Assembly (NCBI GenBank): GCA_907165065.1
Contig: OU015525.1
Location: 47,355,037-47,419,036, forward strand
Direction: 5' to 3'
DNA length: 64,000 bases
Source of the DNA: Caprimulgus europaeus
Taxonomy: Eukaryota; Chordata; Aves; Caprimulgiformes; Caprimulgidae
In this document: positions 48,601 to 60,668 of the stretch, in pieces
Layout: each line of letters starts with the position of its first letter
Position numbering within the stretch: the first letter of the stretch is position 1
Translations under genes and position numbers: made by a program
Notes under the pieces: generated by a model
What the model saw: the letters and a program-made list of their open reading frames with translations, nothing else
Database searches by the model: none
What the model was told of the DNA's origin: nothing

Positions 48601-51600
48601 ATTCATTGTATTTGCTGAATAATGTTGCATGTAAACACAGTACATTTGAAAAGAAAAGAAAAAAAGGACAAAAAAAATCTTCTGTGAAGGAAGCTGTTCA
48701 TAATACTTAAGTAGTAATGTGATAATTACTCATGTATAACCACTCAATTATAACTATGCAAATGCTTAATTAATTAATGTATTAAATTAATCATAACACA
48801 GAAAGATAAAAAAAGCTACATTGCAGCATTTGTCCACTGCTCCAATCATCCTGGAAAAGTTTAAGGTCAAATTGTAACTAATGATGCTACAGATTCCTAT
48901 TAGAATCCTCTGATATAGAAGGACAGTACTGAGCGATTTGTCCCACACACACACTCTTAAGATGCTTTGTGTTGGTTCTGAAGGGAGGTGGGACCTTGGC
49001 TTTTCCAGATTAGTTAGGCACATATGAAACACTTTTTTTCTTTTTTTCTTTTTTTCTTTTTTTTTTTTTTTTTTAATGTTCTCAACTGTGAGAATACTAT
49101 ATTACTCAAGGTCATCAAGTAGAGAGAAGTTAGAGTAAAAACACTCTACACCACCTGTATCTCATGCTTCTGAAGGAAAATCAGGAGAATTACATGAAAA
49201 AGGTATATAAATGTTATTTACATTGTTCTTGCCATTTAGGTGAAACAGATTGACTCCTGTTGTCAAAAAATCTGCAATACTAATTTATATCTTGAAATCA
49301 ATCACTGTAGCTGCACATTAGCCTAATTTATATCTCTGCTGCCATTCTAAATAATTAATTTGTTGGAATGAATACTTGTGGAAACTGACAGTTTTAAGTA
49401 AACATTAGGGAAAATGATAAAATTTAATCTTGTATTCATACTTGTATGCTTATTCTGATGGTTTGATTCCAGGAGCAGTATTGGTTCATACTGTATACCC
49501 TGTCTAAATTGACTAATTAGGAGTTTCATTATCAAGGCCTTACAAAGAAACGCCAAAAGGGAAGCTGCAGTAAAAGATGACACTGTCAGCTTTTTATGGT
49601 AAAAAGTATTAAATAAGGGTTGTATGTTGTGCTTGATTTAGGAAGCAATATTCAAGCAGTGATTGCATGAGATTGGTTGCCTAAGGTGAAGAGGTTTCCT
49701 GAAGCTCAACCAAGGCAAGACTGAGGCAAGAAAGCTGAATCTGGAGAAACAGGTTGTGAGAGAACAATAATGCACTCATTAATTAACATGCTGGGATCAA
49801 CTAGTACTTACAATAGAGGCTTGACTTTAGACTTCCAATTGGCATTTGAATTGTTATACAAGTGCTCCAGTCAGCTTTTTATCTTCCGCAGTTGGTTTGC
49901 AATACTGATTCACTCTTTCACATACTTTTATTTTCTATGCATTGTATAAGTCCACTGTACAAATTTTACCATGTATTTAACACAGTCCACCATATAGTTT
50001 GTCTATTATACTATTACACACAACACAAATCATAGTAGAATAACAAAGTAATGGAAATATGCCAAACAATGGCTTTTACTAAAAGCCACTCAACGTTATA
50101 GCATACCTTAGTACTATTCAAAAGGCAAAGATGTTGAAATAAAAACCAGATGTTCAGAGATTGTCAGTGATTATCCATGCATCTTTTCATGGAATTTAAA
50201 GACTGCTTTATGATGTATAGCAATTTGAAATGACCTGAGATTAGTTTATAAGAAAAATCACTCTATGCTTCCTATTCTGTTTTACCCACTGGGTCAGCAG
50301 AAATGTTTTAAACTATTTTCTTTCTCCATGAAAGAACAGAAGGTCATTAGCTGAAGGTTTATGATGCAGACTGAGGAATCTTGAAATTCTTGACTACAGC
50401 CATTCCAATGTTGTGATTCTTCAGGGGGGTGGGGGGGGCGGGGTGGAAGGTTGCGGGTCTATTTGATAAATTATGAAATAAGGATAATGATTTGCAAAGT
50501 CCTTGTGGAACAGGTCATTTTTTGTATTCCTGAGATTAACATTAATTATGCTTATTCCACACTAACTAACAAGTCTTCATTATTACAGTAAGTAAACAAC
50601 TTAAAGGCATAAATACTAAAACTTAATTTTAAACGTCTTGAGATTTGATGCAATTTTTTTAAGCTGCTAAATGACTCAGAGCCTAAACCTTTTCCTGATA
50701 CTGCTTTCATGACTTATTTTCTATGATTTGCAGTAAGATTCATGGCACTAATTGAGTAACTCATATGTCAGAATAAGACATGGCCCTTTAAGTCACATAA
50801 TTTCATTTCTTATCATAACAACCTATGAATTTCAGAAAAGATGACACTGCTTGTTAAAGTCAGAAATTGTCTGTAGTAGCAGTAGTAGCAGCAGCCATTG
50901 TTATGACAGCAACATTGTCAACTAGCTAATTGAATATCATCTACAGTGTTGCTAACACTGAAATTTTCCAATTAGTTTCAGGCTAGTAGTCTGCTACTCT
51001 CATTTCAAACCCTTCTGGGCCACCAAGCAGGGGCCAGGATGTGCACAGTTGTGAATCTGACAAGAGTCTCCTTTCCAAAGAAGGCTGTGAGTTTGACTTT
51101 ACTCTGATAGAGCTGAAAAGGAAAGAAAAAGTGTAAGAATCATGTGGAAACACACTCTGTGTATGTGATCTTAATCATCATCCTATTCTGATGATAGGCA
51201 CAAGATGAAAGTCATAGTTATCTAATCTGCTGTGTAACACTTCTTAGAGCATTCCCATTTTTACACAGTCCCTTTCTGAGGATGCTGTTTTAATAACATC
51301 ATTATCTATGATTATGAGAGGTCCGGCTATATATAGAGAGCATGAATAGAATCCTAATATGGTATTTTAAATCAGAACAGGTTTCCATGCTTTCCTTCAG
51401 GAAGAAATGAGTTTATGCATGTGGTGACTGTGTACCTGTTGGGTCCTGCAAAGAGGCAGGGACCTCAAGGGAATCCAAGATGGTAAAGTGCAGATAGGCA
51501 GTGACCTCAAGGAAGAATCTATGGGAGGGCCTAAAGCCACAGTCCTGCAGAGGATAATCTTGAGGTCTGTGACAATCAGATCACTGGAATCCTTTTGGCA

Positions 51601-53538
51601 TGGTCAAGTGCCATGACCTTTTTCTCCATCAGAACCTTCACCTCTACCAGGCCAGTACATGGATGGCACTTCACTGGGGCAAGCACACCAGCTAAAAGTA
51701 GAAATATCAGTTGCATCCTCTGGTTGTAAATTTATGCTAGAGGTTCCAGTCCTTCACAGAAACTTCATGCTGTCCTTCAAATTGTATATACAAGTGACAT
51801 ACATTTCAGACAGGCATACAAGTGGCAGGATTTCAAAGCAATATCATTTTTAGTGTTGAAAGGTAGCTCTTGAACTGTTAATATAAATGTTAACATTAAA
51901 ATGCATGCGTGTTACATGTGAGAATAAAAAAACATAAAGACAAATAATGGCCTATGGTAAAAAAAAAAAATAAGAATCAGTTCTGTTCGAAGCAGCATTC
52001 AGAAAAATTTGCTAAATGAGAAGATGCAAACTATACAAGCGCTGAAAATAAGTAACTCATCTGTGGACACTGACATAGAAATTTTCTATTGCTGAATGTG
52101 CAAGCTAGAAATGACAGTAAAAATAAAGACAAAAATCTGCTATTTAAGCAAGTCAAAAATATGAAAAGAACACAATATTTTAAAAATTGGAATTTTTTTT
52201 ACTTATTTTAAAATATTTGAAAATTGTACTTCTTCAAAATTACAAGTATTATTGGTTACAAACTTATAAGGAAAAAGACCTTCATTTATTCTTATTCATG
52301 AGAGATAACCGAAGAAATGAAAGTTAATACCAGTTCTTGTACTGAGTTACCTTAGTGTCATCTCAAAGCTTGAAAGAAATAATCATTTTTCTTTATCTCA
52401 AAGGATAAGAGTATCAAAGAAACACATTTTCTTTGGTTCTTCTCTTATCTGAATAGTACCGGATACCCTTCATTGTATAATATGATATGCCTTGTATGAG
52501 ATACTTGCCATTCTGGTTTTATTTAAGTGTGTCATTATAACTCTGAAATTAGCTGAATTAATCATATAAATCTTAGAGAATATAATATTGTGATATGTAT
52601 GTTGTGTTATATGGCGATTAGGTTGGAAACAGGGCAAATGACCATTTGCATGGTAATGAAGCATTCTTTCATAAAGGTGTCAAAAACAATCTAAAAGGCT
52701 AATGAAATTTTATGCAAACCACCTGCTGGTCACCTTCACTTCAATTAAATGCCTTTAGGGGAAATGGGAGAACCTTTCTTATTAAACAGAAATTAGAATG
52801 CAGATAAAAACACGCAAGCAATAAGTAATGAACAGAAGGCAATATGAAAGAATAAGACCACTTGTGCTGTATAGAAGATTAACCATGATTGCCCTTTAAC
52901 AAGAACCACATATTGTTATTGTTGGGGGGTTCAAAGGACAGTAGAGCCACTTCTGTGTGAGTCCTGTCAGCAGCATCACTATAAAAATGTTTAAATCCGG
53001 AACAATAATTCTGTCATCCTTCTGGATTCTGCATTTCAAACAGGATTTTTGGTTTCTGTAAATGGGTCAATGCCAGATCAGAGAAAAGTGTAAAAGACAA
53101 CAAAACAAAGAACAACCGAAGAAGTAAACAAAAAACAACTAAAATATTGAGACTTCAACCTTTCCCTTATAAAGAAGAGAGTTTGTTTTCCTGGCTAAAG
53201 TATTCTCAAGGACACGGGCACTCAGGACTACAACATCTCATCAAAGCCCATAGGCTAAGAAAAAAATGTTGTGTCCTTGTGTCCTTATTATGTCCTTTTA
53301 GAGATATTTAGATTTTAGGAGGCAGCAACATTAATAATTTCCCATTGTCATATACTACCACCACCAGTTATTTTCACTCAATATGAATCTTAGTTAGATA
53401 TTTAAAAGTACATCATACATTAACACTGAAATACTTTGGGCAAGATGACTCAGTAGACATTCTTAAGATTTTGTGAATTAGTAGTCAGCTAAAGGACTTG
53501 GGAAGAAAGGGGTAAATAAATGACCACTTTTCAAGCAC
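45659..53538. other. Mostly AT-rich gene-free stretch
   Basis: About 7.9 kb without a recognised gene. It holds an exon-like unit at 47,091-47,185, a perfect AT palindrome at 48,531-48,558, a (CTTTTTTT)n/poly-T tract (49,031-49,074), a G-rich run at 50,423-50,450, a two-copy 42 bp repeat near 51,454-51,512 and a block rich in POU/homeodomain-type sites at 52,440-52,830 (see findings). GC is somewhat higher at 45,700-45,950, 47,850-48,000 and 51,420-51,660, without an identifiable cause. Confidence 0.45.
49031..49074. repeat. (CTTTTTTT)n and poly-T tract
   Basis: Four units of CTTTTTTT-like sequence pass into a run of about 20 T. Confidence 0.95.
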
Positions 53539-54335
53539 ACCCCCAGGGATTTGTGCTTGGACTTTAGCTGCTCACTATATTGAAAAATAATACATAGAAG
53601 CAGGTAATTAGTGAGATGACAAAGTTTCCTGGTGATTAAAAATTACAGAGGATCATAAAAACAGCTGGCTTTAAAGAGCTACAGAGAATATCATGGTAAC
53701 AAGAGACTAAGTGATAAAGTGGCAGATGATATGTAAGAATGATAAATTTGAAGTAAAATATATGATAAAAACCAGCCCTAAACATATGTGCTGGATAGCA
53801 TGCTCTAAGCTACCTCCTTTACACAGGACAGAGATTTGAGAGTCATTGTGAACAATGTCAATACAAAAAAAAAAAAGTAAAAACATAGGAATTCTTCAGA
53901 AAAGAATAGAGAATTAAACACTATGCATGATTACGCAACTGTATAAATTTATGATGTGTCTGCATCTTGAGTTCTGAGTACTGAGAGCTTGGTCCTCACC
54001 ACTCAAAAAAGTTTATGGAAGAAATAGTTGTTTTTTCATGAGTAAAGATCAGGTGGGAATAGGATGCAGAAAAATAGACTTCGACTTTCAAAAGAAACTG
54101 TAAAGGTGAAGCAACTATATGATCATGTGTGGTGTACAGAAACAGAGTGATTACACAATATTTCTGACAATGAAAGCACTAAAATTAAGGCAAAGAAATC
54201 ATTATGTAGAAATTTAAAACAAAAGCAAGTAGTTGTTCCATGCTGCAGATAGATTGTAGAAGAGCCTTGAAGCAAAAGCAAGTCAAATTATAAATAGATA
54301 CAAAAAAGCAATTAAATGCATTAATGAAGTAAAAA
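53539..54335 (+). mobile_element. Ancient CR1 LINE, RT C-terminal part (CR1-L-like)
   Basis: The plus strand preserves, in order, worn versions of ancient CR1-L blocks. 'cccccagggatttgtgcttg' (about 53,541) stands for the CCACAGGGATCAGTCCTGG (PQGSVLG) motif. 'gagatgacaaagtttcctgg' (about 53,613) stands for the ADDTKL catalytic box. Then come 'agagatttgagagtcattgt' (RDLGVIV) and 'aggaattcttcagaaaagaa tagagaattaaa' (LGIIKKGIENK). 'gcatcttgagttctgagtactgag' stands for HLEYCVQF, and 'ctcaaaaaagtttatggaag' for LKKDI. The last part, to about 54,335, fits the region of 'tttaaaacaaacaaaagga agta'. There is no open frame. It was identified by comparing remembered consensus text; extensive decay makes it one of the oldest elements here. 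Confidence 0.65.
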
Positions 54336-56402
54336 TTATTTAAAGTTTTAAACAAAAACATAATATCTATACCTTAAGAAGCTTCTAAGACACAGAGTGC
54401 TGGTGGATGGGTAAGCATTACTGTATATTTTATATTCTTTGCTTGAGGACGGCTATCAACTACTGTCATAAAGTAGACAATAGTCTTTCCTAACTCAGAA
54501 TTACTTACTTATGGTTCTTTATGCTACAAGTCATATGCCCTTGAGAAGAGAATTTATATATTCTTGTGGGAAGAAATTGTGAAAAAAGAAAGAGAAACAA
54601 AAGGCTTCAACTTTATAGGATAATGGAAAAACATTTTTCTTCTTTTTGTCATTTACCTTTACATGATGGCCATTTCAGAATTTTATCCTGTAGTAGTTTT
54701 TATGAGTACTTTTGAAGTTTAACATCTATTGCTATTGTGTTATTATTGTTTATAGCTAGAAAAAGCCCACATATTTTAAGTCTTAAGTAGTGAAGTACTA
54801 CAATGTTTAGAGAAGTATTTAAGTGAGAAGACTTTCCATGTTCTGGTTATCCATTTATGAGTGCAAAATAGATAGCAGGTGATTCAGTTGGTTTACTTGT
54901 GGGTTTAAAGGCCTATTTTTTACCTATAAATAGTTTGATTCTTAGTGAGCACGTGCATCTGAAATTTGTGTGTGTAATTTGGAGATCTAGGACAACTGCA
55001 TATTTGTTCTTGACTTTTTTTTTTTTTTAAGTAGTTTGAAAGTTGCTTGCCATGAATTTGGAAGAATCCATGTAAACTGTAAAGTTTTTCAAGTTATTTT
55101 ATTTGCTGCCCTGTTTGGATGCAGAGCAAATTCAAATAGACAAAGCATTCCTTAGAATTTGAGAGAGAGCTTAATAAATGTGTACTGTTATCAAAGGATT
55201 CTAGTAATGATATCAGGCAGGAGAACAAGATTTAAAAAATGATAATTTATAAATATTACATATAAAAGTACAAAAAAAAAATCTTTTCATGTTTCTAAGA
55301 CTTTATTAGAATTAACAGATAATAAAAAAGTGTTCAGCTTGTAAAACAAAATGACTTTTACCTGGAAGTTCATTCAATGCTCCTTGAAAGGGAAGGAGAA
55401 GGAAAAGAAACCTTCTTATAGGAGTCCTGAAGGTTGGGCTCCACATGAAAAAAATATTTGATTTTGCAAGCTGTAAGTAGAAGTTTAGGTGTACTAAATT
55501 TGGCAAACTAACATGCCTTGAGATTTTGACCAGAGTGCAAGGTTATTCTATGCTAAAAATTATTTCAAAATTTCCGATGGAAGAAAAAAATAAAAACATG
55601 TTTATTTGTAGCTCCATTAAGGCTTATTTCTGAAGCATGTAAAGACACGTGCTTAAATCTCCTTTTCCCCTGTTTTTTAAAGAAGTACTGTCTTGATAAC
55701 ATAGAGATTATAATAGAATTAACACAGTAAATGACATATTTGATGATGATGAGATGAAGTTTATCAAATTGGTTCAAATATAATTTCCACTTTTTTCATT
55801 GTATCTTTTAAATTACTTCTAAGCAAGCATTTAATATGATCCAGTACTGTCTCCCGACACCAGTGTTTGGAGTATTCCCTAAATTCAGGTCTGATCCTGG
55901 GACTGGTGGGAAATAAGAAGGGCTTTTCCCACCGTTTCCCTTGTTCTGTTCGTCACTGCTCAGCACTTGCTCATTAATGTTACTTAGTGTCCTTCCGTGG
56001 TTAACTCATACACACACAAACCACCTAAAGCACCAGAATAGTTTCCTTTTTTCACTACTGAGTGATATTGCAGCCAAATCTTTGCCAAGCATAGTTCGTT
56101 GATACAAAGACCACCAATTTAATTCACTCTATTTGCTCACTATGAAAATGTCACCATAATCCTATTGCAATAGCAGAGATATCTACACTACAGCCTACAA
56201 CAGAATGGAAAACTTTCCCTCAAGTATGGAGAAAACTGACCAGAAAATACAGAAATCTGTGTGCTCACAGCATTATAGTTAATATGCCTGCTCTGCAGAA
56301 AAAAAATTATTGTGTTCCTGTCTATATTTATCCAGGCATTACAAATGCTTTCTTCAAGCAAAGCAGAAAGCACAGAGTAACTCACTGGACTTTTAGTAAA
56401 TA

Positions 56403-56442
56403 AATAATAATAATAATAATAAACAAACAAACAAACAAACAA
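56403..56442. repeat. (TAA)n-(AAAC)n compound microsatellite
   Basis: About 18 bases of TAA units followed by five AAAC units, ending in 'aaaaccccac'. Confidence 0.95.
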
Positions 56443-59137
56443 AACCCCACAAAAAACTCCACAGGATTTATATTCACCCGAAGCACAGAAGTACATATCT
56501 CCAGTTCAGATGCAAAATATGTAAATTCCAGGCAACAGAAAGTGATTAGGAGATATTGAGATTACCCATATTATGAACCTACTGAAAATTATGTTAACAT
56601 AGACACACTGGTGGTGAGGAATATTAATGGATTTACAAAAGAAAAATAGTAAATATTTCCCCCAATAGTTATTCCTCAATTTAACATCTCTGAAAGAAGA
56701 AAGAGAAAGCATAGATACAATCCATTAAAAACTGACCACAAATATAAAAGAATGTTAAAAATAGGCTTCTATCTAGCAGAAAAGTTTATTGAAAACAAGC
56801 CTAATTAACATTGGAAAAGTTTTCTTCCCTGGAGGTAACTTGCATTAATAGAAAAAGAGATGTGTGCTTATTGTACATGAGTATGCTCCAGAAATGCTGC
56901 TCTTATCAAAAGAGCAATAAATTCAAATTATGTTGTGGTTCAGTGACTACAGAAACTCTTAACTAATCTTTAACATCTGTTTTACCACTGTCTTTTCCAA
57001 GGCAGCTTTCAAAGCCTGTTGTGCTCATTCTGAAAGCTCCTCTGAAAACAACATAGAAGACACAATCTTGAATTTATCAGCTGGATTAAATCTCTTCTCT
57101 TACCAGTTTTATGTCACTGTAAGTCTTGTGATTATACTGGGGTTGGTCATGAATTGAAGAAACAGACTGAACTTATCCTGCTACCCTGTTCCCTTTCTTC
57201 CTTATATTTGCTACATTACCCCAGGTGAGATGCAAGATTCCCTTCTCTTGTATGTACAGATGGGGAAAAGACAAACAGTACTCTAAAGATTTTACTGTCT
57301 GAGCACACAAAGGGTGCTGGAAAATGCATTACCAACATTTAACAGCTTTCTATCCAAGGTAGAGATAAGAAGCTAGGTGATTTTTAGTGGCTATTTAGAA
57401 GCTTACTTCCCACTGACATTTCAATATTGGAATTATTTTACATTTGAAATTAAAATTGAACTTAGATTACCTAAGGTCCGGAGCTGCTTCTTCTCTCAAT
57501 ATTTCAGTCACCAGAAGTTTTCATTAACTAGAATGATCACAGTATATAAATATATCTTTCATGGTGGAAATAAGAAAGGAAATGGAAACATTCCAGCTTC
57601 TTCATAAACATAAGATTTGAAAAATGATGGCTAGGCAGCTAAAATAATTTTTAGACTAGAGAGATAACAAATAGATATAGAAAAGCATTTCAAACTGACC
57701 TGAAACCTTTTTTTTCTTTTCTGCTCTTGATTCACCCCATACATAGTATCTCCATATCTTACATGTTTTAGAAATCCCAATAAATCTCAGGCTTAGCTGA
57801 GTCAGATTTGCATTCTGTGGTTCTACCTCTGTAATGTACTTCCTTTCAGCACCAAGTACTAACCAATACTTTAAGCCTAAAAAATTGCTGCTGATGATAT
57901 CACCATTAATCAGGAAAAATTCAGTAATCCTGGCATCTTCACTTACACAACATTGCCTATCAAACTAAAAAGGTTAGACAGGCAGCAGATAAAAAGAAGT
58001 ATGTTTCCATTGCTTTAGACAGACATATTATCTACAGTAGCAATAGGCAACGTCATTGCCATCTTCACAAGGTAACGTACTATGTTCTCACAAAAACCTG
58101 GGAGTTTAAGCTGCCAGTAGTCATTGTTTCCAAGGAAAATAATTGACGTCCAGTTACTAGAAGCTGGTGTGACCCCATCTTGTGAAACCACATGCTGCTT
58201 ATTGTCTGGGACGATGATGTTTGTCACCACTAAACATTCAATTTCTGGTTCACAAAGGAAGGATCTTATCAGGTATTCACATACTAGAAAATTGCATGTT
58301 AAAAACTTGGCTGGCAGCAACTCCCTTTTTGATAGTTAATTAATTGTAGTGTCTTTCTTTAATGAAAGCCTCCCACCTGATTTTTATTTATTTCTTTGCT
58401 TTCTTGTTTTTCAGCAGAGCAAGAATTTTTTTTTTTTTTTCACTTTCCAGAAACAAAGACTAATCTGCACGCTAATGTTAAAACAGGGCTCTATATTTGT
58501 ACTTGTACGGTGAATGAGAAGGGAGCAACTTTTATCTCCCAGACAGTTTAAGCAGTTCATGCTGCTTAATGCCTGATTATGCCATCATTTACACATTGAA
58601 GATCTTAAATAATGTATAAGTGGTGACACACAGGTGGGCTGCTGCTTTCATGTGAAATCAGTGGGGCTGTGTAGAAGGATCACTGCTTACTGGGTAGACA
58701 AAAAAAACACAGGCAGACTTGAAGTTTCAATTCTATCAGGGAAGGGGACAGAAAATGGAAAACAGATTTTGAAAATACAACCCCTGAAGTGAAAAGTCAG
58801 TGGGTATGTGTAAATATATGTATGTGTATGCACTTGTTCATGTGTTTACACAATAATGAAGTGTAGTAAAGATGACTCTTGTATTATATCAGGTGTGCAT
58901 TATTTTACTATAGTTTACAAACTTCAATAACATGATGGAAAAAGCAAAAATAAAGTCATGTTTCTCTGCCATATTAGTGAAAATAAATTTCATCACAGAA
59001 TTCTCAGGGACTGCTATCAGGAACAGAAAGCTGTTAGCATCCCATTTAAAATATATTATGCAGACTTTTTACTCCTAAGGAGCTCAAATTTAGGATCTGA
59101 TATGATAAAGTAGCATTGGCTTGGCCTGGGGCACTGT

Positions 59138-59185
59138 GGGAAGTGAACATATTTCTCTTTTGGGAATTGAACATATTTCTCTTTA
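59138..59185. repeat. 24-bp tandem duplication
   Basis: Two adjacent 24-base copies (59,138-59,161 and 59,162-59,185) share gggaa-tgaacatatttctctt and differ at two positions. This is a small local duplication. Confidence 0.9.
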
Positions 59186-60074
59186 GGGTTTTACAGAGAT
59201 ATGTCTGCCTATGTGTTTTTCTTACAGGGTAGGCTTAAGCTTTTCCATCCAGGGTGAAAACCTAAGCTGACAAGAGAGAAGGGTCTTCCCTCTCCCTAGT
59301 GTTGACCTCCAGCACCGAGAGGCAGGTGGCAGGACCCTGGCCAGCCTAGTCAGTTTCCTGGAATAATGAGGAATCAGAAGGCAATCCCAGTGTGGTTCAG
59401 TCAGCCTTTTCTGTATTCTGGCATGTTTATGTGGCCCTGGTGTGATGCCACCCCACCCTCTTGTCTTCATTGTCTGTGCAGAAATCCATCAGATTTCAGA
59501 TTTCCCACCTCTAGCAGGCAGGATCTAGGGAATGGGTAGAAACGTAGTACCTTAGCTACCCTTTGGCTGTGTCCCTACCCCTATGCTAAAGAGCTCTACA
59601 CAGTCCAGCACAGTATCGTACATGAGCTGGTTACTGAGAAAGAGACAATATACATGTTATAGAGCTGTTTCACTGCTTCTTGTGTATGCCAGCCACAGGG
59701 TGAACATTTAGGTCCCTTGACTCTACATACAGAAACCATGCAGTATGTAATGGGTAGCAGATTGACTGAAGGCAGACTATTAAACACACAAAGGCCCTGA
59801 ATGACTTTACACCGTCCTGAGAATCCACTTAGGCAAAATGCTGTGGTGAAAAAAGAGAAAGCCATATACAATACTTTTGGTAGCCATATAGCATAGCATC
59901 ATGTTGCTTTCTTGCTCAGTCCTCAGGTATTGCCAAATCATTCACCAGCTTCATAATTTTCTTCTAATTTTAATGAATGCTTTATCATTCAGCACACTGT
60001 AAATGGCATTTTTTACATGTTAATTTTACTTATTACTGCTTATTATTGTTCAATGAGCAGCATTTTATTACAGA

Positions 60075-60668
60075 AACACAGAAGCACAGAATTACCTGGA
60101 TTGGAAAAGACCTATAAGATCATCAAGTCCAATTGTTAACCTAACACTGACAAGTCCCCTAAACCACAACTAAACCATGTCCCTAAGCACTATGTATAGA
60201 TGACTTTTAAATACCTCCAGGGATGGGGACTCCACCACTGCCCTGGGCAGCCTGTTCCAATATTTCTTTCAGTAAATAATTTCTCCCTGATATCCAATCT
60301 AAACTTTTCTTACTGCAACTTGAGGCCATTTCCTCTCGTCCTGTCACCTGGGAGAAGAGATCACACCCCACCTCTTTACACCCTCCTTTCAGGTAGTTGT
60401 AGAGAGTGAGAAGGTCTCCCCTGAATCTCCTTTTCTCCTGGCTGAACAACCCCAGTTCCTTCAGCTGCTCCTCGTCACACGTGCTCCAGCCTCTTCACCA
60501 GCTTTGTTGCCCTTCTCTGGACATGCTCTAGCATCTCTATTTCCTTCTTGTAGTGAGGGGCCCAAAACTGAACACAGGACTAGAGGTGCGTCCTCACCAG
60601 TGCCAAGTACAGGGGGAGGATCACTTCCGTAGTCCTACTGGCCACACTATTCCTGATACAGGCCAGGA
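60075..60668 (-). mobile_element. CR1 LINE 3' part, abutting an inverted CR1 5' half
   Basis: A CR1 3' end is read right to left. The left edge has worn octamers (cacagaag/cacagaat) and 'ataagatcatcaagtccaat' text. Further right come 'ctccagggatggggactcca', 'gggcagcctgttccaatat', 'ctcctggctgaacaacccca', 'ttgttgcccttctctggaca' and 'gtgaggggcccaaaactgaa'. Minus-strand frame 60,449-60,207 retains '[19 protein letters not shown]' from the end of ORF2. It stops at 60,668, in the ORF2 region before 'gccaggaca'. Immediately beyond is CR1 5' sequence in the opposite orientation. Either this is one insertion whose 5' part was inverted during target-primed reverse transcription, or two insertions lie end to end. 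Confidence 0.93.

Larger units (their letters stand above)
54336..60074. other. AT-rich stretch with two exon-like units
   Basis: 57,006-57,118 (plus) and 58,015-58,283 (minus) look like exons by splice signals and open frame, but I do not recognise either product (see findings). A (TAA)n/(AAAC)n compound repeat lies at 56,403-56,442 and a 24-bp tandem duplication at 59,138-59,185. 59,220-59,880 is GC-richer with no identifiable content. Confidence 0.4.
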
